From contig NZ_CP112972.1 of assembly GCF_026410925.1 (NCBI RefSeq), positions 1,364,001 to 1,428,000 of the forward strand: a stretch of 64,000 nt of DNA, given 5' to 3'. This document shows, piece after piece, positions 17,313 through 26,620 of this stretch. The notes under the pieces were generated by a model. That model saw only the letters and a list, made by a program, of their open reading frames with translations, did not search any database and was not told the DNA's origin. This stretch comes from Halovenus salina (GTDB lineage: Archaea; Halobacteriota; Halobacteria; Halobacteriales; Haloarculaceae). The position numbers and the translations under genes were made by a program. The first letter of the stretch is position 1; every line of letters begins with the position of its first letter.

Positions 17313-17939
17313 ATGGACGAACTCCCCGCCGTCGCCCGCTCGTATTTCGACGACGAGATGAACCCCGCCCACGATTGGCACCACGTCGAGCGCGTCGAAA
17401 ACCTCGCCGAGACCCTCCTCGACGAGTACGACGTCGACGAGACGGTCGTTCGACACGCCGTCTTGCTCCACGACATTGGACGGGCGCACGAAGACGCAGG
17501 CGAGATTGACGACCACGCGGAGTGGGGCGCTCGGGAAGCCGAAACCGTCCTCGCCGACCGGAGCTTCGACGACGACCACATTGAGGCGGTCTGTCACTGT
17601 ATTCGGGTTCATCGGTACTCGAACGCGCTCGAACCCGAGACGAGAGAGGCAGAGATTCTCTGTGATGCGGACAACCTCGACGCGCTCGGTGCCGTCGGCA
17701 TCGCGCGCTGTTTCAGCTACGGCGGCGAGCGCGGCGAGACAATATACGACCCCGAGATACCACCCGATACCGACGACACGACGGCCGGCGCACACCAGTA
17801 CAACCACTTCTATAAGAAGATTCTCGACCTCCCCGAGCGAATGTACACCGACGCCGGCCGGGCGATTGCAGACGACCGCGCCGCGTTCGTCGAGTCGTTT
17901 CTCGACCGCTTCGACCGCGAAATCGCCGGTGACGCCTGA
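17313..17939 (+). CDS. HD-domain metal-dependent phosphohydrolase
   Basis: The 208-residue product has the HD superfamily metal ligands: DWHHVERV (about residues 21-28), LLHDIGR with the His-Asp pair (about 52-58) and CDADNLDALG (about 117-126). The family cleaves phosphoesters, often of nucleotides, with bound divalent metal; the substrate here is not known. The closest general match is the YedJ-like group of small soluble HD enzymes. An AT-rich box at 17281-17290 lies about 27 bp before the ATG, fitting a leaderless start 45 bp after the helicase gene. Confidence 0.85.
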   Translation: MDELPAVARSYFDDEMNPAHDWHHVERVENLAETLLDEYDVDETVVRHAVLLHDIGRAHEDAGEIDDHAEWGAREAETVLADRSFDDDHIEAVCHCIRVHRYSNALEPETREAEILCDADNLDALGAVGIARCFSYGGERGETIYDPEIPPDTDDTTAGAHQYNHFYKKILDLPERMYTDAGRAIADDRAAFVESFLDRFDREIAGDA

Positions 17940-18029
17940 CCTGTCGTCTCCCCGACCTGACGAGCGTCAGACGCACGTATGACAGATAGATTAAGTATTT
18001 AGTGGTGTAGATAGTGGGCTGTACTAACA

Positions 18030-19052
18030 ATGAGTCGGGAGACACTGTTTGCCGCGGGTGGAGTGGGCACCACCATCATCGCGGCGGCGCTGGTCGGGTA
18101 TCTGCTGGGAGTACAGGGTGGCCTCGCAGTCGGCGCGCTCGGTGTCGTCGCGACAGCCGTCGGCGTCGGGCTCTACCGACACATCAGCCACCTCCACGAC
18201 CAGCAGGAGGCCCTCGAACAGCAGGTCGAGCAACAACAGGAGAAGACGACAACCTACCGCCGGCAGTTCGAGAAGACACAGAATCAACTGGAGGAGGTCA
18301 AAGACGAAATCTCGGCGACGGCACAGTCTGACGGTAGTAGCGCGGATTCGACGGGTCACACTCCCGAGACGGCACAGGCGACAGCCGAAGACGACCCGAT
18401 GTCTGCGACAGACGTAGCCGAGTCAGCAGCGGCGATGAGCGGCTCCCCGTCGACGGAGACGCAGGACGGTGATTCGGCAGCTGGCGGGACTGCCACAGCA
18501 GACGCCTCGCCCGAGCCGGCGACAGAGCCATCGACAGACAATCCACCGGGAGAGACCACGGTGGCTCGAAGCGGGTCTCCGTCGCTGGCGACGGTCGTCG
18601 AGCGGTCTTGGCAGACCGTCGAAACCCAGTCGGTCGTACTCGAAATTATCGACTCGACGCAACTCCAATCGGACCCAGAGCAGCTGCAGTCGGCGCTCCA
18701 GGACCTGCTTCGAACTGTCGTCTCCGGGGGTAACGGGCAGGTCTTCACCAGCCACGCAGTCAGCGTCCGGGCACAACACCGGAACCCACAGAGCGACGTG
18801 ACCATCCAGAACGACGGCGGCTACACCCCGGCCCGGAAGGCACCCGACAGGCGGGTCGTCCGGGTCGGAACGACCGAGAACGGTATCTATCTCGACTGTA
18901 CGACAGAGATTGCCGGCGATAGCCAGCGCCGTCTGGAGACCGTCAAACGGCAACTCCGCAGCCACGGTTGGTCGCTCTCGGTCTCCCGTCGGGGGAACGG
19001 CCACCGAATCGAACTCGACCGGGCCGAAACCCCCCAGCGCCGCCCCGCCTGA
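18030..19052 (+). CDS. Membrane-anchored protein with coiled coil and C-terminal domain, unknown
   Basis: The 340-residue product has two N-terminal membrane helices (about 8-28 and 30-50), a coiled coil (about 55-95, QEALEQQVEQQQEKTT type), a low-complexity Thr/Ser/Asp/Ala linker (about 98-185) and a folded C-terminal domain (about 190-335) ending in a basic tail. No family is recognised. TTAAGTATTTA at 17991-18001 can act as its TATA box. It heads a group with the next two genes, which share the acidic linker style; a common assembly at the inner face of the membrane is possible but unproven. Confidence 0.65.
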   Translation: MSRETLFAAGGVGTTIIAAALVGYLLGVQGGLAVGALGVVATAVGVGLYRHISHLHDQQEALEQQVEQQQEKTTTYRRQFEKTQNQLEEVKDEISATAQSDGSSADSTGHTPETAQATAEDDPMSATDVAESAAAMSGSPSTETQDGDSAAGGTATADASPEPATEPSTDNPPGETTVARSGSPSLATVVERSWQTVETQSVVLEIIDSTQLQSDPEQLQSALQDLLRTVVSGGNGQVFTSHAVSVRAQHRNPQSDVTIQNDGGYTPARKAPDRRVVRVGTTENGIYLDCTTEIAGDSQRRLETVKRQLRSHGWSLSVSRRGNGHRIELDRAETPQRRPA

Positions 19053-19113
19053 TATATGAAAATACTGACATGGCATCGCCACCGTTTTGACCCAGTGGGG
19101 CGACACCTCCGAT

Positions 19114-20382
19114 ATGGAAGAGCGTTCGTATAACCGGGATGCGACCATATCGGCCGACGGAATCACGGTCCATCAGCTCTACACCGAAGACGAGTTCGAG
19201 GTGCCGGCGGTGGTTCTCAAGCTGGTCTCGGACCGCCCCGAGCGGTGTCGCGTCCGGCTCACGGTGCCGAATCTCGACGCCAGCCGAATCGGTTTCCATC
19301 CCGACTTCGACCGCGACGGGTGGACAGTACAGGACGGGAGCCTGGAGTTCGAGACAGAGGTTGCCCCCGATACCGAGGTGACGACGCTCTATCTCATCGA
19401 GAACGCAGACGAGACGGTCGCGACCCGAGCACTCGAAGACTGCCGAATCGCCGCGGTGACAGCTGTCGAGACACCCGAACAGACCGCGGGCCGGGGTGCC
19501 GAGGACGTCATCGACCAGGCTGACTCGCTCTCCGAGAGTGGGTTCGAGCCCGTCGACGACGAGACCGATCCGATAGACACCGAGACCGCAGAGTTCGGCT
19601 CCGACCCGGACGACATTCTGGTCGACCCCGACGAGGGGCCGCTGTCGGCTGAGACTGACAGCGACGAGAATCTGATTGACCAGTCACCGGACAGCAGTGC
19701 CGGAGACACGGCTCCAGAGCCATCGACGGCCGTCGACGAGGAGACTGGGACTGACCCGCTCGCGACGAACACCGAAAGTGCCGATACCCCACCGACGCAT
19801 TCCCCGGAGCCCAATGGGAGCGACAGCGAGCACGACACGGCAACCGACCAGACAGCAGCCAACGAGGAGACAGAGATGGAAGCAAGCGAACAGGAGCAAC
19901 CCGATGTATCGTCGCTTTCAACGGACGAATTGGTAACAGAGATACAGAACCGTCTCGACGAAGGCGAGGTGACTCCAGAACAGCGCCAACAGCTCGGGAC
20001 AGAACTCGCCGAGGGAGACGCTGGCGACGCCAGAATCGCACACCTCCAGTCTCGGATGAGCGATATCGAGGCCTTCAGCGCCTCGATGGAGGAGGTACTC
20101 GACGAACACGGCCCGCCGGCGGCGGTGTTCGGCGAGTTCGAGGAACGGCTCGAAGCGATGGAGGCCGAAGTCGCAGAGACGAGCAAGCAGGTCGAGACCA
20201 CCGCGGAGTGGCGCGAGACAGTCGAGCCACGGCTCGACACCGTCGAACAGGAGGTCGACGAGGTTAGCAAGAGCGTGACAGGGATGGAAGACAGCGTCGA
20301 AGAGCTTGAGTCCGAGGTCAGCGCCATCCAGAGCTGGCGCGAGAAGGTGACGGGTGCACTGAAGACGTTCATGGATGAGTGA
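19114..20382 (+). CDS. Beta-domain plus disordered linker plus coiled-coil protein, unknown
   Basis: The 422-residue product has a beta-rich N-terminal domain (about 1-115), an acidic Asp/Glu/Ser/Thr-rich disordered segment (about 120-270) and a C-terminal alpha-helical coiled coil (about 290-420). There is no signal peptide or membrane helix, so it is probably cytoplasmic. The N-terminal domain resembles that of the next gene: both have LEF followed by a Val-rich strand and a T-x-Y-x-I motif. ATG 19114 is chosen over an in-frame TTG 27 bp upstream because it directly precedes the conserved domain. Function unknown. Confidence 0.65.
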   Translation: MEERSYNRDATISADGITVHQLYTEDEFEVPAVVLKLVSDRPERCRVRLTVPNLDASRIGFHPDFDRDGWTVQDGSLEFETEVAPDTEVTTLYLIENADETVATRALEDCRIAAVTAVETPEQTAGRGAEDVIDQADSLSESGFEPVDDETDPIDTETAEFGSDPDDILVDPDEGPLSAETDSDENLIDQSPDSSAGDTAPEPSTAVDEETGTDPLATNTESADTPPTHSPEPNGSDSEHDTATDQTAANEETEMEASEQEQPDVSSLSTDELVTEIQNRLDEGEVTPEQRQQLGTELAEGDAGDARIAHLQSRMSDIEAFSASMEEVLDEHGPPAAVFGEFEERLEAMEAEVAETSKQVETTAEWRETVEPRLDTVEQEVDEVSKSVTGMEDSVEELESEVSAIQSWREKVTGALKTFMDE

Positions 20383-20409
20383 CGCCCGAAACACGGGTGC
20401 TACAGAGCG

Positions 20410-21465
20410 ATGACAACACGACGCCGCGGTGGGACGAACGCCCTCGCCTGTCAGGTGACCATCTACCGGCGGGAGTCGTACGTGGCGGTCAAGTTCGTCC
20501 TCAAGAACGTCCGTGAGGAGCCGGTTTCTATCGCGTACCGTCAGACCGTTCCCGGCGACCTCACGAGAGACCACCTCAGCTTCACGTCTGGGTACATGGG
20601 TGACTCCTGGGCGTTCGAGGACGCGACCCTGGAGTTCACGGCGACAGTCGACTCGATGGAGCAAATCGAGACCGTCTACGGAATCAAACGTGTCGAGATT
20701 CCGGCCCTCGTCGATTTCATCAACTACGGAACCATCGTCGTCACCCAGGACGGCACGACAATCGAGACGCTAACCGGTATCGACCCGGATATCGAAGGCG
20801 AACCCGACGAGACAGACGAGACAGCGGATGCCGAAACACCGTCCTCAGACGAGACGCCCACGGAGTCGTCCGCTGGGACAGCGACCGGCGCTCCGGCTAG
20901 CGATGACCCACAGACGAGCGACAAGCAAGAGCCCGGAGCGGCACAACAGCCGTCCCACGAGGAATCACAACAAGAGCCTGAACAAACCGCGGATGCGTCC
21001 CGGGTGGCTGCTGATGACGAATCAACGGAAGATAGCGACAACTCGGTCGAGTGGGTGACACCGACACCCGCGGACAGCGCCGAGTCAGACGAGGTCTCGG
21101 CCCAAACCGAGGAGTCAGATACCACCGACTCGACTGGGGCGGCCGAGGCACTCGACGAGCCGGACGCCGGGACGAACACGGCCGCTGCCGGCACAGGCTC
21201 CCAGAAGACAGGCCGAGATGCGTCCGACTCCGGAGAGACCGGCGACGACCGTCGCCACGTGCCGTTTTCGGCCGAAGAGACGGCCGGAAGCGACGGAAAA
21301 CGGAGGCCTGCGCTCCCGGCGAATCCGGAGGATTACATTCTCGAAGACGTACGCGGCAAGATAGAGTCGACCGCGGAGTTCGAGTGGGTCGACATTGCTG
21401 TCGACGCGACCGAGGAAGAGGATGGTGGCGTCCTCGAGTGGGTCCGCTCGCGACTTCCCTTTTAG
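20410..21465 (+). CDS. Beta-domain protein with long acidic disordered region, unknown
   Basis: The 351-residue product repeats the beta-rich N-terminal domain of its upstream neighbour (about residues 10-120, with WAFEDATLEFTATVDSMEQI in the matching position), then has a long Asp/Glu/Ser/Thr/Gln-rich region (about 128-290) and a short folded C-terminal segment (about 300-351, NPEDYILEDVRGKIE). It has no membrane helix. The gene lies 27 bp after its paralogue, so the two are likely co-transcribed. Its stop overlaps the convergent ThDP enzyme gene by 4 bp. Function unknown. Confidence 0.65.
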   Translation: MTTRRRGGTNALACQVTIYRRESYVAVKFVLKNVREEPVSIAYRQTVPGDLTRDHLSFTSGYMGDSWAFEDATLEFTATVDSMEQIETVYGIKRVEIPALVDFINYGTIVVTQDGTTIETLTGIDPDIEGEPDETDETADAETPSSDETPTESSAGTATGAPASDDPQTSDKQEPGAAQQPSHEESQQEPEQTADASRVAADDESTEDSDNSVEWVTPTPADSAESDEVSAQTEESDTTDSTGAAEALDEPDAGTNTAAAGTGSQKTGRDASDSGETGDDRRHVPFSAEETAGSDGKRRPALPANPEDYILEDVRGKIESTAEFEWVDIAVDATEEEDGGVLEWVRSRLPF

Positions 21466-23102
21466 TTCTCCATCCAGGTGCTCGCCTGTGGCTCTGTCGG
21501 ATCGGTGGGGACTTCGAGCAGCGTTGGCGCGTCGGTCGCCAGCGCCTCGGAAAGTGCGGCAGCTATCTCGTCGGGGCGGCTGGCCTGGGCGGTCTCCAGC
21601 CCCATCCCATCCGCGATGGTCGCGAAGTCAAGCGGGGCGTCGGCCCAGCTATATGCCTCCTCGGGCAGGTCGAACGACCGACCGGCCTCCTCGCTGATGA
21701 TGGCGTAGTCGCTGTTGTTGAAGACGACGAGGGTGATTGGAATCTCCTCCGAGACGGCGGTGTGCAGTTCGTGGAGACACATCATCAGCCCGCCGTCACC
21801 CGTGAGGACGACGACATCGTCGTCAGGGTTGGCAAGCTGTGCGCCCAGTCCCGACGGGAGACCGGTCCCCATCGTCGCCCAGGAGCCAGGGTTGACGTAC
21901 GACCGCGGACCGGCCGCTTCGAAGACGTTGAGTCCCCAGACACGGAAGCCGCCGGCGTCGGCCGCGACGACAGCCTCCTCGGGGAGAGTCTCTCGAACGG
22001 TTCGAAGCGCCTGAACGGATGTAATCGGTGGTTCGTCGCCCAGCAGCGGCTCGACTCGGTCAGTGGTCCCGGCACGAACTGCAGCCGCCCGCTCGACGCC
22101 GTTCCCGTCCGGAGTTGGCCTGTCGTCCAGCTCTGTCGCGAGCGCGTCGAGGGTGGTAGCCGCATCGGCGACGATGCCAACAGTCGGGTCGTACCCCGTC
22201 CCGAGGTCGCCGGACGAGAGGGTGACGTGGACGAGAGAGTCCGGCACCTCGACCGACCAGGCCCGTGTCGCGACGGCGTCGAAGTCGGTCCCGACGGCGA
22301 GCATGGCGTCGGCCTCTGCGAGACAGTCGAGCAGTTCCGGGCTGGCACTCCCCGAAAGCGTGCCGGCGACGCGGTCGTTGTCGTCCGCAACCGTCCCCTT
22401 CCCCTTGTATGTCGTCACAATTGGCGCGTTCAATTGGTCGGCAACGGCGCGGAGATGGTCGCTCGCACCCGATGCCCGGACTCCGCCGCCAGCAAGAATA
22501 ACCGGTTCGTCGCTTTCCGCCAGTACGTCCGCTCCCTCGATCACGTCGTCGGCGGGCACATCAGTCGTATACTCGCGCGAGTACGTCGCGGGCGTGGCAA
22601 GAGAGACATCCTGTTTGAGAAAGTTCTTGGGAATGCCGACCCGGACCGGACCTTTCGGCGGCGTCATGGCCGTATCTATCGCCCGCTGGAGTTCGACGAG
22701 CGTGCTCTCGGGACTCTCGACGACGGTGTTCGTCTTGACGACGTTATCGTAGGTGTCCGGCGGCGTCTCGTGGATACCGTCACCGCCCCGGATCTCGGGG
22801 CTGGTCTCGACGGCGATGTGGACGAGCGGCGTGCAGTCGTTCAGGGCGTTTTTGAGTCCGTTCATCGCGTTCATATCGCCCGGTCCCGGGATGACGACAG
22901 TCGCGGCAGGCCTACCGCTGGTTTCGGCGTACCCCCAGGCGGCGTGTGAAACTGCCGTCTCGTGGCGCGCAACGACAAAATCAATGTCATCGCGGGTTCC
23001 GATTGCCTCGTTTAGCGGTAGCGTCTGCTTTCCAGGAATCCCGAAGAGGGTGTCGATGCCGTTCTCGGCAAGTCGTTCGATAACCGCGCGGCCGACCTTC
23101 AT
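21462..23102 (-). CDS. Thiamine-diphosphate-dependent enzyme (acetolactate synthase/benzoylformate decarboxylase-like)
   Basis: The 546-residue product has the three domains of the POX/ALS family: an N-terminal Pyr domain with the catalytic Glu in ARHETAVSHAA (about residue 48), a central Rossmann-like domain (about 190-330) and a C-terminal PP domain with the ThDP/Mg motif GDGG...NN (GDGGLMMC to VVFNNSDY). It decarboxylates or ligates 2-oxo acids; the substrate cannot be read. No small regulatory subunit gene lies nearby, which argues against the main branched-chain acetolactate synthase. A TATA-like GTTTATATCC at 23123-23133 lies about 26 bp before the ATG, so it is leaderless. Confidence 0.85.
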   Translation of the reverse strand: MKVGRAVIERLAENGIDTLFGIPGKQTLPLNEAIGTRDDIDFVVARHETAVSHAAWGYAETSGRPAATVVIPGPGDMNAMNGLKNALNDCTPLVHIAVETSPEIRGGDGIHETPPDTYDNVVKTNTVVESPESTLVELQRAIDTAMTPPKGPVRVGIPKNFLKQDVSLATPATYSREYTTDVPADDVIEGADVLAESDEPVILAGGGVRASGASDHLRAVADQLNAPIVTTYKGKGTVADDNDRVAGTLSGSASPELLDCLAEADAMLAVGTDFDAVATRAWSVEVPDSLVHVTLSSGDLGTGYDPTVGIVADAATTLDALATELDDRPTPDGNGVERAAAVRAGTTDRVEPLLGDEPPITSVQALRTVRETLPEEAVVAADAGGFRVWGLNVFEAAGPRSYVNPGSWATMGTGLPSGLGAQLANPDDDVVVLTGDGGLMMCLHELHTAVSEEIPITLVVFNNSDYAIISEEAGRSFDLPEEAYSWADAPLDFATIADGMGLETAQASRPDEIAAALSEALATDAPTLLEVPTDPTEPQASTWMEN

Positions 23103-23212
23103 GTGTAGTTACTCTGGCGAGGTGGATATAAACGGCGCGGGTTCGAGCGGAGCTGGACAGGGTGTTGCTTCCAGAGATAGCTATATCCGAATAGAAATAC
23201 GCATATTGGACA

Positions 23213-24946
23213 ATGCAGCCGGGGCACTGGTCACCGTCTGTGCTACTGTTGCTCTGTTGTCTGGTCGTCGTCGCGACCGTCGCCGTGCTGGTCTGGCGAC
23301 GGCGGCCACAGGCAGGCGCAACCGAACTGACCGCGCTGTTGGCTGCGATACTCGTCTGGGGGAGCATCTACGCTGCCGGGCTCCTCACACACGACGAGGT
23401 CACCCGCCGACTCATCGAGCGCGTGATGTGGGTCGGTGTGACGACGGCACCGGTCGCCTGGCTCGTGTTCGCGCTGTCGTACACCGGTCGTCGTCGCCTG
23501 ATCACCCAGCGACTCGTCGGCGGGCTGCTCGCTGTCGCTGCACTCACCACCGCGCTCGTGATCACCAATCCCGGCCACCAACTCATCTGGACGAGCAACG
23601 AGATACTCCACACCGGCAACGTCGCCACGGCGGTACAGACGTTCGGACCGCTGTTCTGGCCGGTCGCACTCTACAACTACGCCCTCGTCCTCGCCGGTTC
23701 CTACCTGCTGTTGCGGCTCGTGTTCACCTCCGAGGGTATGTACGTCGACCAGTCGGCGGCCCTCGTCGTCGGTGCTGTCGTCCCGGCCGTTGCCAACTTC
23801 CTGTCAGTGCTTGGTATCGCACCCCTCGAAGGACTCGACATGACGCCGTACGCGGTGAGCGTGAGTGGTATCGCCTTCGGCTACGCGCTGATCCGGTACG
23901 ACCTCTTCGAGTTTGTTCCCGCAACTCGGGCGCTGGGTCGGGATGCTGTCATCGACAACATGCTTGACGCAGTTCTCATCGTTGACAGCCACCACCGCAT
24001 CGTCGAGACGAACCCCATTGCAGAGCGCGTCTTCGACCTCGACCGCGAGGAGGTGCTTGGCACACCCCTGGATATCCTCTTCGAGGACGTGAGTGTTCCC
24101 TCACCCGGCGAGACAGTCGAGCTCACGGTGTCCCGTGGGAACCGGACCTTCGAGATGACGGCGTCGCCGCTTGCAGACTGGCGTGACCGTACTGTCGGTC
24201 AGGTTCTCGTGTTCCGTGATGTGACCGAGCGAACCCTGCGTGAACAGCGTCTGAGTGTTCTCAACCGCGTTCTGCGACACAATCTCCGAAACCAGTTGAC
24301 CATCGTCCAGGGTCAGGCAGAAGTGCTTGCTGAACGTCTGACAATGCCAGAGAGACAGCTCGCAGAGGATATCCAGCAGGCAGCGACAACACTCGTCAAT
24401 GTCGGGCAGAAGGCGCGAATTATCGACCAAGTCGTCGACACGAAGACGACGCTCGTCGAGGTGGATGCGGTCGAAATCATCGACTCCGCCGTCGCCGAGT
24501 ACAGAGAGTCGGGTGTGACCATCCGCACGGACTTGCCAGACGAGCTGGTGCTCACCAGTGCCCACACCGGCCTGGTCGACCTCATCGTCGAGAACCTCGT
24601 CGAGAACGCAATCGAACACAACGACAGCGAAGACCCTCTCGTCGAAGTCACGCTCAGGCAGGCCGACGACGGACGGCAGGCCGTGCTCGTCGTCGCCGAC
24701 AACGGGCCGGTCATCCCCGACGCGGAGCTTGCCGCCATCGACGCCGCCGTCGAGACGCCACTCCAGCATTCGAGCAGCCTCGGCCTCTGGACTGTCAGCT
24801 GGTGTGTCAAGCGTCTGGGCGGGAGGCTGACCTTCGAGACGAGCGAACACGGTGGCAACCGAATCGAGGTATCGATGCCGATAGAATCCGTCTGGGGGCC
24901 CGGCATCGATCGCTCGGACATCTCACCCAGCCGTGCAGATCGCTAA
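23213..24946 (+). CDS. 7TM-PAS sensor histidine kinase
   Basis: The 577-residue product has seven or eight N-terminal membrane helices (about 5-230, the HisKA_7TM sensor module), a PAS domain (about 240-345, AVLIVDSHHRIVETNPIAERVF), a haloarchaeal HisKA with the phospho-acceptor His in RVLRHNLRNQ (about residue 356) and a HATPase with N box VENLVENAIEHND, G1 DNGPVIP and G2 SSLGLWTVSW. It autophosphorylates and passes phosphate to an unidentified receiver; no response regulator gene is adjacent. ATG 23213 is supported by CTATATCC at 23181-23188, the leaderless distance upstream. Confidence 0.85.
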   Translation: MQPGHWSPSVLLLLCCLVVVATVAVLVWRRRPQAGATELTALLAAILVWGSIYAAGLLTHDEVTRRLIERVMWVGVTTAPVAWLVFALSYTGRRRLITQRLVGGLLAVAALTTALVITNPGHQLIWTSNEILHTGNVATAVQTFGPLFWPVALYNYALVLAGSYLLLRLVFTSEGMYVDQSAALVVGAVVPAVANFLSVLGIAPLEGLDMTPYAVSVSGIAFGYALIRYDLFEFVPATRALGRDAVIDNMLDAVLIVDSHHRIVETNPIAERVFDLDREEVLGTPLDILFEDVSVPSPGETVELTVSRGNRTFEMTASPLADWRDRTVGQVLVFRDVTERTLREQRLSVLNRVLRHNLRNQLTIVQGQAEVLAERLTMPERQLAEDIQQAATTLVNVGQKARIIDQVVDTKTTLVEVDAVEIIDSAVAEYRESGVTIRTDLPDELVLTSAHTGLVDLIVENLVENAIEHNDSEDPLVEVTLRQADDGRQAVLVVADNGPVIPDAELAAIDAAVETPLQHSSSLGLWTVSWCVKRLGGRLTFETSEHGGNRIEVSMPIESVWGPGIDRSDISPSRADR

Positions 24947-25027
24947 CTGGCCCGAGTCAACGTTCCTTGTAGTCGGGAATGGAAGAAACATCTATACTCG
25001 TCCAGCGAGATCAATTCACAAACCGAA

Positions 25028-26488
25028 ATGAGTGAGAACAGGCTTAACGAGGACGATCTACACCTTTTTTTAGAGACGGCCGAAGCGGCCGGTCACTCGA
25101 TATATATCACGGGAGTAGACGGTACTATCGAGTACGTGAATCCGGCGTTCGAGGAGATAACGGGGTTCAGTGCCGACGAGGCAGTCGGCCAGACACCCAA
25201 TATCCTGAAATCGGGAGAACACGACCGCGAGTTCTACGAGGAACTGTGGGACACGATTCTCGCGGGCGACGTCTGGCGTGACGAAATCGTGAACAAGCGA
25301 CGAGACGGCGCACGATACGTTGCCGACCAGACGATTGCACCCATTACCGACGACGGCGAGGTAACGAAATTCGTCGCAATCAACGTCGATATCACGCGAC
25401 GGAAGGCCCGCGAGCGACAGCTCGAACGGTTCCGGAACGCCGTCGAACACGCCGGCCACGGCGTCCTCATCACGGACAGCCGGGGCACTATCCAGTACGT
25501 CAACAGCGCCTTCGAGGAGACGACGGGCTACTCGGCGGCCGAGGCAATCGGCGAAGACCCCTCGCTGCTCAACTCCGGCGAACACGACGAGGGGACCTTC
25601 CGCGAGCTGTGGGAGACGATTCTCGACGGCGAGGTCTGGCAGGGCGAGCTCATCAATCAGCGCAAAAACGGGTCACGGTATGTTGTCGACCAAACCATTT
25701 CGCCGCTCACCGAGAACGGCAAAATCGAGGGCTTTGTCGCCATCAACCGTGACGTGACCCGGCTCAAGAAGTACAGACGGGAGATAGAGAAACAGAACGA
25801 ACGTCTCGCTGAGTACGGACAGACCGTCGCACACGACCTTCGGAACCCGCTGGGCGTGTTGAAAGCCGAGCTCGAACAGCTCCGTGCGACGGCCACGGAG
25901 GCCGATGACGACGACCTAGTCGGGCACTGTGAGAACGTTGCCGAGGTTACCGAGCAGATGGAGTCGCTCATCGACGACTTTCTGACGATGGCCGAGCAGG
26001 GACAGCTCGTCGTCGATCCGGTCGAGATATCGCTACAGGCTGTCGCAGAAGACGCCTGGGAGCAGACCGCCGCCGCCGGAACCACGCCCTGGGAGCTCGA
26101 TCACCCGGACGCGACGCTTTCCGTCCAGGACACCGAACTCACGGCTGACCCCGAGCGCGTGATGCAGCTGCTCGTAAATCTGTTCCGTAACGCCCACGAA
26201 CACGGCGGTGAGAGCGTCAGCGTCCGTGTCGGCCCCCTCGATTTCGAGCGGGGATTCTACGTCGAGGACGACGGCCCCGGCATCCCCGAGGACCAGCGCG
26301 AGGCGGTGTTCGAGCGCGGCATGACGACGAGCGACGACGGCACCGGCTTCGGGCTCTCGATTGTCGAGCAGATTGCCCGCTCACACGGCTGGGATGTCAC
26401 TGTCACCGAGGGAACCGAAAGCGGCGCGCGCTTCGAGTTCCGCCCAGAGCGCGACCACGCGGTGGTGGAGACGACCGACACAGCATAA
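25028..26488 (+). CDS. Soluble PAS-PAS sensor histidine kinase
   Basis: The 486-residue product has two tandem PAS domains (about 10-130 and 135-250) of high mutual similarity: GEHDREFYEELWDTIL and GEHDEGTFRELWETIL occupy equivalent sites, so one arose by duplication of the other. A HisKA with AHDLRNPLG (His about 268) and a HATPase (N box LFRNAHEHG, G1 DDGPGIPE, G2 GTGFGLSIVEQ) follow. There are no membrane segments, so it senses a cytoplasmic signal. It lies 81 bp after another kinase gene, with its own TATA-like box near 24990. No receiver gene is nearby. Confidence 0.85.
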   Translation: MSENRLNEDDLHLFLETAEAAGHSIYITGVDGTIEYVNPAFEEITGFSADEAVGQTPNILKSGEHDREFYEELWDTILAGDVWRDEIVNKRRDGARYVADQTIAPITDDGEVTKFVAINVDITRRKARERQLERFRNAVEHAGHGVLITDSRGTIQYVNSAFEETTGYSAAEAIGEDPSLLNSGEHDEGTFRELWETILDGEVWQGELINQRKNGSRYVVDQTISPLTENGKIEGFVAINRDVTRLKKYRREIEKQNERLAEYGQTVAHDLRNPLGVLKAELEQLRATATEADDDDLVGHCENVAEVTEQMESLIDDFLTMAEQGQLVVDPVEISLQAVAEDAWEQTAAAGTTPWELDHPDATLSVQDTELTADPERVMQLLVNLFRNAHEHGGESVSVRVGPLDFERGFYVEDDGPGIPEDQREAVFERGMTTSDDGTGFGLSIVEQIARSHGWDVTVTEGTESGARFEFRPERDHAVVETTDTA

Positions 26489-26545
26489 CGCGAGGGCGGC
26501 GTCTCAACCGCTCTTCCGGACGGTTTGAAATTCGTCGTCAGAGGT

Positions 26546-26563
26546 TCGAATTTCGAAATTCGA
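26546..26563. promoter_or_regulatory. 18-bp perfect palindrome upstream of carB (candidate operator)
   Basis: TCGAATTTCGAAATTCGA reads identically on both strands. It is centred about 66 bp before the carB start and about 27 bp before the TATA box. Part of it (GAAATTCG) is repeated at 26527-26534. Length and position fit a dimeric repressor or activator site; the binding protein is unknown. Confidence 0.55.
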
Positions 26564-26589
26564 CTTCGACTTTCGTACTGTTCCGTCGA

Positions 26590-26597
26590 ACTTATTA
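26590..26597 (+). promoter_or_regulatory. TATA box of carB
   Basis: An AT-rich CTTATTA-type box is centred 27 bp before the ATG at 26621. This decides that ATG over the in-frame ATG at 26600, which lies too close to the box. Confidence 0.6.
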
Positions 26598-26620
26598 CGA
26601 TGTACGGACTCCATCCGACA

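Noticed and set aside
21051-22949. Open frame of 632 codons on the plus strand
   Set aside because: It lies across the end of an acidic-linker gene and antisense to the ThDP enzyme, which has intact catalytic motifs. The translated product is Arg-rich and has no family features, typical of an antisense frame in GC-rich DNA.
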